Assembly: GCF_009725985.1 (NCBI RefSeq)
Contig: NZ_RCNR01000035.1
Span: 1 to 48,140, forward strand
Length of the DNA: 48,140 nucleotides
Direction: 5' to 3'
From: Zobellia amurskyensis
GTDB taxonomy: Bacteria > Bacteroidota > Bacteroidia > Flavobacteriales > Flavobacteriaceae
The position numbers and the translations under genes were made by a program. Shown here one piece after another: positions 24,814 through 34,263 of the stretch. Every line of letters begins with the position of its first letter. Positions within the stretch are counted from its first letter, which is position 1. Under the pieces are notes generated by a model. It was not told the origin of the DNA and did no database searches. It was given only the letters and a program-made list of their open reading frames with translations.

Positions 24814-27066
24814 ATGATGGGCGAGAACTTTTACCTTTTCATGATTATTGCATTAGCAGCACTTGCTATAACCGATTTAGTTGTCGGGGTAAGTAACGAT
24901 GCAGTTAACTTTTTAAACTCAGCGATCGGCTCAAAGGCCGTTTCGTTTAAAACCGTAATGATAGTTGCCAGTGTTGGCATTGCCTTTGGCGCAGTATCCT
25001 CAAGTGGCATGATGGAGGTGGCCAGAAAAGGCATTTTCAACCCTGAGCATTTTGTTTTTGCGGAAATCATGATTATTTTCATGGCAGTAATGATTACGGA
25101 TATCCTACTATTGGACTTTTTCAATACATTAGGGATGCCCACATCTACTACTGTTTCTATTGTTTTTGAGCTCTTAGGTGCCGCAGTTGCCATCTCTTTA
25201 GTGAAAATCATGGGTAATGATGGCGGTATGTCAGATTTATGGACCTATATCAATACGGACAAGGCTACTGAAATTATTCTAGGTATTCTCCTATCCGTAG
25301 TTATCGCTTTTAGCATAGGTGCATTGGTGCAGTTCGTTTCCCGTTTATTAATATCATTTAAGTTTGAGGAAAAACCCAAATGGGTCGGCGCTCTTTTTGG
25401 AGGCTTCGCATTAACTTCTATCATCTACTTTATTCTTGTAAAAGGCCTTAAAAGCGCTTCTATTTTCAGTCCTGAAGTTCTTGAAATGATTGCCAATAAA
25501 CAGTTCTTGTTCATTTTGAGCAATTTTGTATTGTGGACCTTAATATCTTGGATGGTTTCCGCATTGGCAAAAATAAATATATATACTATTGTAATTGTAA
25601 TGGGTACGTTTGCCCTTGCCATGGCTTTTGCCGGTAACGATCTTGTTAATTTTATTGGTGTTCCATTGGCCGCTATGGAGTCCTATACTACATGGAGTGC
25701 ATCTGGTATTGATGCGGATCAGTACACAATGGAGGGACTTGCATCGGCTGTTCAAACACCTCAATACTTGTTACTATTATCAGGTATGATTATGGTGATT
25801 ACGCTTTGGTTTTCCTCCAAAGCTAAGAACGTAGTTAAAACTAGTGTAGACTTATCTAGACAGGATGAAGGCGATGAGCGTTTTCAACCCAATTTTCTTT
25901 CTAGGCAAATTGTAAAGTTTTCGATTAAAGCTTCAGAAAACATAGCAAGCATTATTCCTGATTCAATTTTAAGGAAAATGGACACTCGTTTTGAGAAGCC
26001 CTATGTATACGTACCTAAAAGTAGAGTGCAAGATTTACCTGCTTTTGATTTGGTCCGGGCATCAGTCAACTTAATGGTAGCTAGTGTACTTATCTCTTTG
26101 GCAACCTCAATGAAACTGCCACTTTCAACTACCTACGTCACCTTTATGGTTGCCATGGGAAGTTCTTTGGCAGATAGAGCATGGGGAGCAGAAAGTGCCG
26201 TTTATCGTGTAGCAGGTGTTCTTAATGTTATTGGCGGATGGTTTTTTACAGCGATCAGTGCTTTTACAGCAGCAGCACTAATTGCCTATATCATCCATTT
26301 AGGAGGTATTTGGGCCATTGGCGCTTTATTGATCATTGCTTTCTTTTTAATTGGAAAAAACTACCTCTCCCATACCAAAAAGTTGAAAGAGACTAAATTG
26401 GAACAAAAGCTGGAAAGGGCGGAAAGCAACTCTATTATTGGAGTTATTGACGAAAGTGCGGCAAACATTTCACTTGCTATTAAAAGGGCGAACAAGATTT
26501 ATACGCAAAGTATAGATGGTTTGGCTAAACATGATATAGACACACTTAAGAAAAGTAAAAAGGGTATAAGTAAGTTTGATAAAGAGGTAGAAGACCTACG
26601 TGATAACATTTTTTACTTCATTAAAAACCTAGATGAATCTAGTGTCAGTACCAGTAATTTCTATATTTCTATTTTGAGCTATCTCCAAGACATGACTCAA
26701 TCTTTGGAATATATTGCAAAAGCCGGGTACAAGCACGTACACAACAATCATAAAAAATTAAGGTTCAACCAGATTAAAGATCTTAAGGAGACTGATGGAT
26801 ATCTAGATGAGCTCTTTAAAGAAATAGAGAACATATTTGAAACTAAAGATTTCTTAAAGTTAACTGAGCTTATCATTCATAAACAAGAGCTGTTCAAAAA
26901 GGTAGATCTAAAAATTCACAAACAAGTAGAACGCACACGAACTGATGAATCCAGCCCAAAGAACACTGCATTGTACTTTAGTTTGCTTTTGGAAACCAAA
27001 GATCTTCTTGTGGCTACAATGAACTTGCTTGAGACTTACGACCAACACGCAAATACCAAGGTATAA
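24814..27066 (+). CDS. Inorganic phosphate transporter, PiT family, with PhoU-like C-terminal domain
   Basis: This inner-membrane phosphate permease has the two PHO-4 repeats: GVSNDAVNFLNSAIGSKA (about residues 24-41) and SMKLPLSTTYVTFMVAMGSS in the C-terminal half, with about ten membrane segments overall up to residue 520. From about residue 530 it continues as a soluble helical domain resembling PhoU, likely cytosolic and regulatory. I chose the ATG at 24814 (24817 is equally possible); an in-frame GTG at 24799 overlaps a near -7 box (CATTTTTG, 24792-24799). Cation coupling (H+ or Na+) cannot be told. A row of hairpins precedes it. Confidence 0.9.
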   Translation: MMGENFYLFMIIALAALAITDLVVGVSNDAVNFLNSAIGSKAVSFKTVMIVASVGIAFGAVSSSGMMEVARKGIFNPEHFVFAEIMIIFMAVMITDILLLDFFNTLGMPTSTTVSIVFELLGAAVAISLVKIMGNDGGMSDLWTYINTDKATEIILGILLSVVIAFSIGALVQFVSRLLISFKFEEKPKWVGALFGGFALTSIIYFILVKGLKSASIFSPEVLEMIANKQFLFILSNFVLWTLISWMVSALAKINIYTIVIVMGTFALAMAFAGNDLVNFIGVPLAAMESYTTWSASGIDADQYTMEGLASAVQTPQYLLLLSGMIMVITLWFSSKAKNVVKTSVDLSRQDEGDERFQPNFLSRQIVKFSIKASENIASIIPDSILRKMDTRFEKPYVYVPKSRVQDLPAFDLVRASVNLMVASVLISLATSMKLPLSTTYVTFMVAMGSSLADRAWGAESAVYRVAGVLNVIGGWFFTAISAFTAAALIAYIIHLGGIWAIGALLIIAFFLIGKNYLSHTKKLKETKLEQKLERAESNSIIGVIDESAANISLAIKRANKIYTQSIDGLAKHDIDTLKKSKKGISKFDKEVEDLRDNIFYFIKNLDESSVSTSNFYISILSYLQDMTQSLEYIAKAGYKHVHNNHKKLRFNQIKDLKETDGYLDELFKEIENIFETKDFLKLTELIIHKQELFKKVDLKIHKQVERTRTDESSPKNTALYFSLLLETKDLLVATMNLLETYDQHANTKV

Positions 27067-27186
27067 TCCTCCGTATTGTTTTGTGGCTCAATCGGGAACA
27101 ACTTAAACGTTGCGTTCAGTTCATCGAAAAAAAATACCTTTCCACCAATTTAGCCGTTAGTAAAAAGATACCCAAATCTTTATCTA

Positions 27187-28140
27187 ATGCGCCTCATAAA
27201 CTATGTAACACCAGCAATATGTTGTTTTGCCCTGTTCTTATCCTGCAGTAAAGACAGCACAAATTCCTCTATTCAAGAGGAAGAAGAGTTAACCACCAAT
27301 CTAGATTTAAATGCTAGAGCAGCGGCTAAAAAGTTATATGTAGATTACTATTTAGCTTCCAACAGTGATAATTCTGAGGCAGCATGGACTGGCAACGAAC
27401 AGACCTGCCAACCCGGTACCGTTCCGGAACCTATCAGAGATAAAATTCTAATGAGGCTGCATTATTTCCGGAAAGCCGCAGGTTTACATAATACCATTAT
27501 TGAGAACGTTACCAAGAGTAACAAATCGCAACAAGCAGCTCTTATGATGCACGCAAATACAGCATTGAACCATTTCCCTCCCGACAGCTGGAAGTGCTTT
27601 ACAAACGAGGGTAAAGAAGCTGCTGCAAACGCTCTATTAACATCAACCAAGAACTCAGCATCTATAGATTCTTATATCCGGGACTGGGGCAACGAAAATT
27701 ACCCTGTAGGACACAGAAGATGGTTGTTATGGCCCAGATTACAAGAAATAGGTATAGGAAATACCAGTCGGTACAACGCAGTTTGGGTTTTAGGAAATGC
27801 AGGCAGTGTTCCGGACGATGCTCCTGAATTTGTAGCCTGGCCCCCTGAAGGATACCTACCAAACAAATTAGCCTATTCCAGATGGTCCTTTTCTATTGCT
27901 AATGCCGATTTCTCAAATACAAGCATTTCTATGAGAACCGAGAATGGGAATTCCATTTCGATTGAAATAGAAGAACTAACAGGAATATACGGTGATAATA
28001 CAATTGTATGGTTACCCGAAATAAACACCAACAATTTGACCGAAGACAGCACTTACTCCATAACTATTGACAATGTTCTCATTAATTCCGAACCTCAAAA
28101 ATTCGAATATAATGTGACTCTTTTTAATCCAGATAATTAA
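27187..28140 (+). CDS. CAP/SCP domain lipoprotein
   Basis: This exported lipoprotein of 317 residues has a lipobox FLSC (Cys20). The middle resembles the CAP (SCP/PR1) fold: LMRLHYFRKAAGL (about 95-107), ALMMHANTALNHFPP (His-containing), and GHRRWLLWPRLQEIGIG (about 175-191). A beta-sandwich-like region follows (about 230-317), possibly Ig-like. Bacterial CAP proteins have no agreed enzymatic role. It stands alone, starting 120 bases after the PiT gene, with a near -7 box TACCTTTC upstream. Confidence 0.78.
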   Translation: MRLINYVTPAICCFALFLSCSKDSTNSSIQEEEELTTNLDLNARAAAKKLYVDYYLASNSDNSEAAWTGNEQTCQPGTVPEPIRDKILMRLHYFRKAAGLHNTIIENVTKSNKSQQAALMMHANTALNHFPPDSWKCFTNEGKEAAANALLTSTKNSASIDSYIRDWGNENYPVGHRRWLLWPRLQEIGIGNTSRYNAVWVLGNAGSVPDDAPEFVAWPPEGYLPNKLAYSRWSFSIANADFSNTSISMRTENGNSISIEIEELTGIYGDNTIVWLPEINTNNLTEDSTYSITIDNVLINSEPQKFEYNVTLFNPDN

Positions 28141-28250
28141 GGGACACACTACTTTAAAAAATAAATCTACTAACTTTAAATTTTGTTTCTTTTATAACAA
28201 TCTGTTCGTTTTCATAAGTATAAATTGTATCTTAACCTCTTAGATATGCT

Positions 28251-28664
28251 ATGGAAACACCGCTACCAATCAAGCACGAATTACTAGACGAACATGATTT
28301 CGGCTTTGCCAAGTTTTGGTTCTACCCCAATTATATAGTTGGAGAATTTGCCGAAGGCGCTGATGTAAGCAAAGAGGATTCCATAGGTCCAATCACATTT
28401 ATCAAACGCATTTACAGTACAACTGTCCCTTTTATATACATTTCCAATAGAAAAAATTCATATTCTATGGACCCAATGGGATATAAGGATATTGTAGATA
28501 TGTTTCCAAACCTTATAGGCATGGCCATCGTGTCTGACAACAAGTACAGGCGTATGATTGCCACACTTGAAAAAATGTTCATTAAAAAACCAATCGGTGT
28601 ATTTCACAAGTTAGAAGAAGCTTATGAATGGGCCACTCAAAACATAGAAGAATTAAATAAATAA
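28251..28664 (+). CDS. Conserved hypothetical protein, STAS/SpoIIAA-like
   Basis: This soluble 137-residue protein has no signal peptide or membrane helix. The order of strands and helices (FAKFWFYPNYIVGEFAEGAD; TVPFIYISNRKNSYSMDP; MAIVSDNKYRRMIATLEKMF; PIGVFHKLEEAYEWATQN) fits the SpoIIAA/STAS-like fold seen in many short flavobacterial proteins. The final motif is the typical helix in which a Leu-Glu-Glu-Ala stretch follows a strand. No partner kinase or phosphatase lies nearby. The function is unknown. Confidence 0.7.
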   Translation: METPLPIKHELLDEHDFGFAKFWFYPNYIVGEFAEGADVSKEDSIGPITFIKRIYSTTVPFIYISNRKNSYSMDPMGYKDIVDMFPNLIGMAIVSDNKYRRMIATLEKMFIKKPIGVFHKLEEAYEWATQNIEELNK

Positions 28665-28850
28665 TCCTTTTCGTTCCTTATTTTATACCCTACAACGTTT
28701 ACCTCCCAATCTAGTCCCCAAAATTATTCCTACTTAAATTGTTGTCTTTCGAGATACATGGTCAGTTTTTTTCTTTTGAAAAACGGACAATTTTTTTGTG
28801 CTTTTTTTTAACCAAACTTGACTAAGGATATCAATTTAAATCACATTATT

Positions 28851-29918
28851 ATGAGCAAGCGTTTACTACTTCTTCTACTCTTGTCCTTACCATACAATAT
28901 AGTTGCACAAGAGAATCTTCTACTAAAAGACTATAGACCGGAAAGCATTTACAACACCTCCAAAACATTAGTAAAGCAAGCTAAATATCCTACAATAGAC
29001 TTCCACTCGCATCCGTATGCAAAATCAGAAAAAGAATTAGAAGAGTGGATAGCAACAATGCAAAAACATAATATTGAAAAATCTATCATTCTCACCTACT
29101 CTACAGGCAAACAATTTGATAGTATATATGACATGTACGCTAAATATGGTGACCAAATTGAGGTTTGGTGCGGTTTTGACTATACGGGACATAATGAAAA
29201 GGGATGGTCCAAAAAAGCCGTAAAGGAACTTGAAAGGTGCTTTGCAAAAGGCGCAAGAGGTGTAGGCGAGCTGGGAGACAAAGGCCTGGGGCTCTTCTAT
29301 TCCAAACCTTCCGATGCTCCTGGTCTCCATATGGATGACCCTCGTTTGCAACCGCTTCTAGAGCGATGTGGCGAGCTAGGCATGCCTATAAGTGTTCATG
29401 TTGCCGATCCGTATTGGATGTACCTGCCTATGAACGAGAAAAACGATGGCTTGATGAATGCCTATACATGGAAGGTAGACACATCAAAAGAAGGTGTTCT
29501 TTCCCATGAGGAGTTGCTCACAACATTATCTAACGCAGTTAAAAATAATAGTGGGACGACATTTATAGCCTGCCATTTAGCAAATACCAGTCATGACCTT
29601 GAAATTTTAGGCAAACTATTAGATGCACACCCAAATCTATACGCAGATATATCCGCGCGATATGCCGAAGTAGCACCAGTACCCAGACGAACCAAAGATT
29701 TCTTTGAGAAATACAAAGACCGATTGGTATATGGAACTGATATGGGTATGGATGAGACCATGTACCAAACCACTTTCAGAATTCTAGAAAGTGCGGATGA
29801 ACATTTTTATGCTTGGGATTATTTTTCTTATCATTGGCCTCTTAACGGGCTTGATCTAAGCGATGAGGTGCTGAAGAAAATATATCATGAAAATGGTAGA
29901 AAAATACTGAAACGCTAA
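28851..29918 (+). CDS. Secreted amidohydrolase (amidohydrolase-2 type TIM barrel)
   Basis: This protein of 355 residues has a strong signal peptide (MSKRLLLLLLLSLPYNIVAQ, 1-20) and a metal-dependent hydrolase barrel: the first strand has HxH (TIDFHSH, His52 and His54), later strands give SVHVADP and ACHLANTSH, and the last metal ligand is in YGTDMGMD. The family includes decarboxylases, lactonases and deaminases, so the reaction is open. I chose the ATG at 28851; an upstream in-frame TTG at 28818 would bury the signal peptide. It ends 2 bases before the stop of the convergent nadD. Confidence 0.85.
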   Translation: MSKRLLLLLLLSLPYNIVAQENLLLKDYRPESIYNTSKTLVKQAKYPTIDFHSHPYAKSEKELEEWIATMQKHNIEKSIILTYSTGKQFDSIYDMYAKYGDQIEVWCGFDYTGHNEKGWSKKAVKELERCFAKGARGVGELGDKGLGLFYSKPSDAPGLHMDDPRLQPLLERCGELGMPISVHVADPYWMYLPMNEKNDGLMNAYTWKVDTSKEGVLSHEELLTTLSNAVKNNSGTTFIACHLANTSHDLEILGKLLDAHPNLYADISARYAEVAPVPRRTKDFFEKYKDRLVYGTDMGMDETMYQTTFRILESADEHFYAWDYFSYHWPLNGLDLSDEVLKKIYHENGRKILKR

Positions 29919-29920
29919 TT

Positions 29921-30505
29921 CTATCTGTAAAAATTCATCTCGTCCATGTATTTCCACACAGTATCTGGCAGTAACGGACGGATGTTTTTACCCTCTTTGT
30001 GGTTTTTACGAATAAAAGTCGAAGAGATTTCCATTATAGGCGCACTTACACTATGAATTTTAGCATGCCCCTTAAATTGATGATCAACTTGACCTTCTGA
30101 AATTCTTGGATATACATAAAGATTGTAATCGCTTAAAATCACCTCATAGTTCTTCCACTTATGAAGACTTTTAAGATTATCCTCACCCATTATTAATGCG
30201 AATTCATGGTCTGGACCATATTTTTCTCGTAAATGAACCAATGTATTTACGGTATAATTCGGCTGTGGAAGCCCAAATTCAATTTTACTTGGCTTAAGTC
30301 TAGGGTAATCTTTTGTAGCTTCATAAACCATCTGATACCTATGATTGTCCGCCAACAAAGTCTTTTTCGTTTTAAAAGGACTCTGCGGTGTAACTACAAA
30401 CCAAACCTCATCTAGGTTGGAAAATTCAACCATGTGGTTCGCAATAATCAAATGCCCTATGTGTATAGGGTTGAACGTACCAAAATAAAGACCTACCTTT
30501 TTCAT
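29921..30505 (-). CDS. nadD: Nicotinate-nucleotide adenylyltransferase
   Basis: This cytosolic enzyme transfers AMP to nicotinate mononucleotide in NAD synthesis. The nucleotidyltransferase motif GTFNPIHIGH (residues 9-18) and the ISSTFIRK motif (about 160-167) are both present. The length of 194 residues is normal. It is the last gene of the minus-strand YicC-gmk-nadD operon, 32 bases after gmk, an arrangement that is common in Bacteroidota. Confidence 0.95.
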   Translation of the reverse strand: MKKVGLYFGTFNPIHIGHLIIANHMVEFSNLDEVWFVVTPQSPFKTKKTLLADNHRYQMVYEATKDYPRLKPSKIEFGLPQPNYTVNTLVHLREKYGPDHEFALIMGEDNLKSLHKWKNYEVILSDYNLYVYPRISEGQVDHQFKGHAKIHSVSAPIMEISSTFIRKNHKEGKNIRPLLPDTVWKYMDEMNFYR

Positions 30506-30537
30506 ACGCTAAAATCAAACTTGGTTACTTCACAAGG

Positions 30538-31122
30538 TTATTCCTCAGTTTTAGCACCTACGAATTCAGCTACTAAATCATGAGCCTCCTCTAATGCAGT
30601 ATCCAAATCGTAATTCTTTATTATCTTATCAAATTGTGGAGCAGTTGCCAGTTCTACTGATGCCTTTGCAATACGCATATTGATTTTATCCTCGCTCTCC
30701 GTACTACGTTTTTTGAGGCGTATTTTCAGTTCATCAACACTTGGTGGTTTTACGAAAACGGCCAAGGTCTTATCTGGGAACTTTCTTTTGATACGCAGAC
30801 CACCTGCTACATCAATATCAAAAATTACATTTTTACCTTCGGCCCATAGTCGCTCTATTTCCGTTTTCAAGGTTCCGTAAAAATTATCTCTATAAACCTC
30901 TTCCCACTCTAGAAAATCATCTTGTTTAATATGATTTTTAAACTCCGAAATAGACATAAAATAGTAGTGCTCACGGTTTTTCTCCTTAGCCCTTCTGGGC
31001 CTTGAAGTGGCCGATACGGAAAACGCAAGGTTTAGTTCTTCTTGCTTTAAAAGATGACGTACAATGGTGGTTTTACCACTTCCAGAGGGTGCCGAAAATA
31101 TAATTAGTTTACCGCCTTTCAT
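30538..31122 (-). CDS. gmk: Guanylate kinase
   Basis: This enzyme phosphorylates GMP to GDP in the cytosol. The P-loop APSGSGKTT (11-19), the GMP-binding segment (SATSRPRRAKEKNREHYYF, about 38-56) and the lid region (KRSTESEDKINMRI) are typical. The length of 194 residues fits. It is the middle gene of the operon, 26 bases after the YicC gene and 32 bases before nadD. Confidence 0.96.
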   Translation of the reverse strand: MKGGKLIIFSAPSGSGKTTIVRHLLKQEELNLAFSVSATSRPRRAKEKNREHYYFMSISEFKNHIKQDDFLEWEEVYRDNFYGTLKTEIERLWAEGKNVIFDIDVAGGLRIKRKFPDKTLAVFVKPPSVDELKIRLKKRSTESEDKINMRIAKASVELATAPQFDKIIKNYDLDTALEEAHDLVAEFVGAKTEE

Positions 31123-31148
31123 GAGTTCACTTAATTTGTTTTGATACG

Positions 31149-32006
31149 TTAAAGCACGTTGAGCATTTGCTCTTTAATTTTCTCGAGTTCATCTTTCATT
31201 TGAACCACCAACTGTTGCATTGGAGCATAATTAGCCTTGGAACCTATAGTGTTAATTTCACGACCAATCTCTTGGGCAATAAAACCTAACTTCTTACCAT
31301 TGGAATCCTCAGATTTTAATGTACTTGTAAAATAATTAAGGTGATTGGCCAAACGTACTTTCTCTTCGGTAATATCGTACTTCTCTAGATAATAAATAAG
31401 CTCTTGCTCAAACCGATTACCATCAAGATCAGTTTTAAGGTCACTAACGGCCTTGTTCAATCGTTCACGAACATCAGTTTGACGATCCGGATCCATTGTT
31501 TTTACCTGTTCCAACAAATCTTGTAAGTTAGTAATCCGCTCAATAAAGTCCTTTTCAAGTACCTCACCTTCTTCAGACCTAAATATGTTTATTTCTTTTA
31601 AGGCCTCATGAACCGCAAGCTTTATAGACTCATACTCCGTCTCATCTATGTCCTCACGAGCCGTTTTTAGCGAGTCGGGCATTCTAAGGGCCATATCTAG
31701 CAATTTAATATCATCACCATCAGCAATGGCTTTTAATTGCTTCATATAGTTCTTTACCGCTAACTCGTTTACTTCTGTAGAGGTTTCTCCGCTTGTAAGT
31801 TCTAAGTACAGTCCAAAATCGACCTTACCCCTCATCAAAGAACTTGCAATGGTCTTGCGAAGCTCCAATTCCTTTTCACGGTACGCAGAAGGCATACGTG
31901 CGTTTAAATCAAGGCTTTTACTGTTTAGGGATTTGAGCTCTACGGTAATCTTTTTTGTCGGAAGCTGTATAACATGCTTGCCGAAACCGGTCATGGACTG
32001 AATCAT
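31149..32006 (-). CDS. YicC family endoribonuclease-like protein
   Basis: This 285-residue protein has both YicC domains: the N-terminal part starting MIQSMTGFGK with the conserved LKSLNSKSLDLNARMP, and the C-terminal DUF1732 part (GKKLGFIAQEIGREINTIGS, KANYAPMQQLVVQMKDELEK). Enterobacterial YicC has been reported as an endoribonuclease, which is likely but unproved here. It is the first gene of the YicC-gmk-nadD operon, with a perfect -7 box (TATATTTG on the minus strand) 20 bases upstream. Confidence 0.92.
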   Translation of the reverse strand: MIQSMTGFGKHVIQLPTKKITVELKSLNSKSLDLNARMPSAYREKELELRKTIASSLMRGKVDFGLYLELTSGETSTEVNELAVKNYMKQLKAIADGDDIKLLDMALRMPDSLKTAREDIDETEYESIKLAVHEALKEINIFRSEEGEVLEKDFIERITNLQDLLEQVKTMDPDRQTDVRERLNKAVSDLKTDLDGNRFEQELIYYLEKYDITEEKVRLANHLNYFTSTLKSEDSNGKKLGFIAQEIGREINTIGSKANYAPMQQLVVQMKDELEKIKEQMLNVL

Positions 32007-32025
32007 AAATTGCTATGAATTTTGG

Positions 32026-32033
32026 CAAATATA
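32026..32033 (-). promoter_or_regulatory. -7 box of the YicC-gmk-nadD operon
   Basis: TATATTTG on the minus strand (32033-32026) matches TAnnTTTG exactly and lies 20 bases before the YicC ATG. No matching -33 TTG is visible. Confidence 0.55.
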
Positions 32034-32092
32034 ACGTAATTACAGAAAGTAGAAGTCCCTGTAACACATAAACTAGGCCCCTTATTTAATAG

Positions 32093-32125
32093 ATAGCCCC
32101 ATCTCAAATTAAGAGACGGGGCTAT
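32093..32125 (-). terminator. Hairpin after the DUF1080 gene
   Basis: ATAGCCCC (32093-32100) pairs with GGGGCTAT (32118-32125), with an inner TCTC/GAGA stem and a single mismatch. It lies about 100 bases after the minus-strand DUF1080 gene. There is only a weak T run, so termination may depend on other factors. Confidence 0.5.
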
Positions 32126-32228
32126 GAATGTAATTTTATAAGAGGATTTACCTACGACAATATTTATAATGTCTAGAGCTCCTTGTCTATGAGATCAAAA
32201 AAATTAGTGCCACCCATTGTTAAGACTT

Positions 32229-32984
32229 CTAAAGCTCTTTAATCTTTATATCTCTAAAAGAAACTATATTACCATGATCTTGTAAACCAATCTTGCCTGC
32301 AGTGAATTTTCCAAAATGATCCCAATCTGCAAATTTGGATTTGGACACCATAACGTTCCACATTTCATTGCCAACCGGAAAATCTACAATATCAGTGCCG
32401 TTTAAGGAAATACTACCTTTTTGCTCTTTGTGATTTACCGTAATTACCATGGTATTCCATTCCCCAACAGGTTTGGTAACATCTTCTGAAGGCGCTACCA
32501 TGTCATATAATGAGCCAGCTTGATGAGTGGTGCCATTTTTGGCATCTGGATGTTTCTCGTTATCCAAAACCTGTACCTCCGGACCGGTTTGGTATGCTTC
32601 GGATAATTCAGGAGTTTCATTTACTCCCCAAAATACGCCACTATTACCTCCTTCTGAAATTTTCCATTCTAAAGACAATATAAAGTCTGTGTATTCATTT
32701 TCTGTGACCAAGTTAAATGCATCCCCTTTTTTTCTATCCGTAGGAGGGTAAAAAACCATGGCGCCATCTTCCAATTTCCAGTTATCGGAAACGCCTTCTT
32801 TGTTATATTCTTTCCAACCATCAAAAGAAGAACCGTCAAAAAGTACAGTCCACTCTTGAGGTGGTTTCTCTGCTTCCGCTTCAGCTATACGGTCAGATTC
32901 CATTTCTTTCTGGGTTTTTTCGGCCTTATCCTTACACCCAAAGGCAATCATTGCCATAAAAGCGACTAACATTAGATTCTTCAT
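32229..32984 (-). CDS. DUF1080 lipoprotein, 3-keto-disaccharide hydrolase family
   Basis: This exported lipoprotein has a lipobox AFGC (Cys17) and a single concanavalin-like beta-sandwich of about 190 residues: VLFDGSSFDGWKEY (about 47-60), EGGNSGVFWGVNE, GPEVQVLDNEKHPDA and the final GKIGLQDHGNIVSFRDIKI. Members of this family cleave 3-keto-glycosides made by FAD- or NAD-dependent oxidases. The GMC oxidoreductase, isomerases and Gfo/Idh/MocA gene nearby support that role. It has its own hairpin downstream, and another terminator separates it from the isomerase gene upstream, so it may be transcribed alone or by read-through. The substrate is unknown. Confidence 0.9.
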   Translation of the reverse strand: MKNLMLVAFMAMIAFGCKDKAEKTQKEMESDRIAEAEAEKPPQEWTVLFDGSSFDGWKEYNKEGVSDNWKLEDGAMVFYPPTDRKKGDAFNLVTENEYTDFILSLEWKISEGGNSGVFWGVNETPELSEAYQTGPEVQVLDNEKHPDAKNGTTHQAGSLYDMVAPSEDVTKPVGEWNTMVITVNHKEQKGSISLNGTDIVDFPVGNEMWNVMVSKSKFADWDHFGKFTAGKIGLQDHGNIVSFRDIKIKEL

Positions 32985-33017
32985 AAGTCTTAAAGTTTAA
33001 ATTTTTCAATATTCAAA

Positions 33018-33054
33018 AAACGATTCTCTAGCCTTTGCAACATGAGAATCGTTT
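33018..33054 (-). terminator. Terminator after the sugar isomerase gene
   Basis: On the minus strand two perfect 11-base arms (AAACGATTCTC and GAGAATCGTTT) enclose a 15-base loop, followed by a T run. It sits in the 101-base gap before the DUF1080 gene and would limit read-through into it. Confidence 0.8.
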
Positions 33055-33085
33055 CATATAATTTACAATGTATTGGATTTCTATT

Positions 33086-34141
33086 TTATGAGGTACCCAA
33101 TATCTTTCTCAGCATTTCTTTATCTACTGCTGAACCTGCAAAATCATCAAAGGTTTTCTCTGTTGCTTCAATAATATGATCCTGAATAAAAATAGCACCT
33201 TCGCGAGCTCCTTGTTCAGGACTCTTGATACAGCACTCCCATTCCATTACTGCCCAAACATCGCAACCGTATTGTGTAAGTTTGGAGAAAATGGTTTTAA
33301 AATCGATTTGACCATCACCCAAAGAACGGTATCTGCCGGCACGATCGCCCCAGTCATTATACCCACCAAAGGCTCCTTTCTTACCTGTTGGGTTAAATTC
33401 CGAATCCTTTACGTGAAACGATTTTATAAACTCATGATAATGATCTATGTACTCAATATAATCCAACTGTTGCAAAACAAAATGACTTGGGTCATAAAGG
33501 ATATTTACACGCTTGTGATTCCCGGTGGCAGCAAGAAAACGCTCAAAGGTATCACCATCATGTAAATCTTCACCTGGGTGAATCTCATAACAAACATCTA
33601 CACCTTGCTCATCAAAATGATTCAAGATCGGCATCCATCTTTTAGCCAATTCTTCAAAACCCATTTCTACTAAACCGGCCGGTCTTTGTGGCCATGGGTG
33701 CCATGTATGCCAAAGTAATGCCCCAGAGAAAGTAGCGTGAGCGTTAAGCCCCAATCTTCTACTTGCCGTTGCTGCTTTTTTAACAACATCTACGGCCCAT
33801 TCCGTACGTGCTTTTGGATTGTTCTTAACCGCATCAGGTGCAAAATTATCGAACATTAAATCATAAGCAGGATGAACCGCTACCAACTGACCCTGAAGGT
33901 GAGTGGAAAGTTCCGTAATTTCAAGACCGTATGAGTTTACTTTTCCTTTAAGCTCATCACAATAATCCTGACTCTCGGCAGCCTTATCCAAATCTATTAA
34001 AAAATTTTCCCAAGTAGGGATTTGAATTCCTTTGTAACCTAAATCTGCGGCCCATTTACACATGCCATCCAACGTATTGAACGGCGCCTTACCGTCTACA
34101 AATTGCGCTAAAAAAACGCCAGGCCCTTTAATTGTTTTCAT
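33086..34141 (-). CDS. Sugar phosphate isomerase/epimerase family TIM-barrel protein
   Basis: This 351-residue AP-endonuclease-2-like TIM barrel has no signal peptide, so it is cytosolic. Recognisable elements are ADLGYKGIQIPTWE (first strands), VCYEIHPGEDLHDG (Glu metal ligand, about 190), VNILYDPSHFVLQQLDYIEY (Asp and His ligands), HVKDSEFN and VMEWECCIKSPE (last Glu). Metal-dependent isomerase or epimerase activity on a sugar or keto-sugar is likely. It diverges from the first GMC gene, sharing a 155-base regulatory region with AT-rich inverted repeats. Confidence 0.88.
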   Translation of the reverse strand: MKTIKGPGVFLAQFVDGKAPFNTLDGMCKWAADLGYKGIQIPTWENFLIDLDKAAESQDYCDELKGKVNSYGLEITELSTHLQGQLVAVHPAYDLMFDNFAPDAVKNNPKARTEWAVDVVKKAATASRRLGLNAHATFSGALLWHTWHPWPQRPAGLVEMGFEELAKRWMPILNHFDEQGVDVCYEIHPGEDLHDGDTFERFLAATGNHKRVNILYDPSHFVLQQLDYIEYIDHYHEFIKSFHVKDSEFNPTGKKGAFGGYNDWGDRAGRYRSLGDGQIDFKTIFSKLTQYGCDVWAVMEWECCIKSPEQGAREGAIFIQDHIIEATEKTFDDFAGSAVDKEMLRKILGTS

Positions 34142-34202
34142 GTTTCTATTGTTTGTATTTAGTAACGGGCAATTCCTTTTTCAGATCAGTATATAGAAAA
34201 AC

Positions 34203-34263
34203 CCTATATTTAATATTTATAAACATCTCAAACCTTATCTTCTAGAGAAGTTATAAATATAGG
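34203..34263. promoter_or_regulatory. Inverted repeats between divergent isomerase and GMC genes
   Basis: CCTATATTTA (34203-34212) and TAAATATAGG (34254-34263) are exact reverse complements, and directly inside them ATATTTATAA (34213-34222) and TTATAAATAT (34251-34260) also match. The arms flank about 30 bases. The composition is very AT-rich, so this is a tentative operator. No clean -7 box is visible for either gene. Confidence 0.35.
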
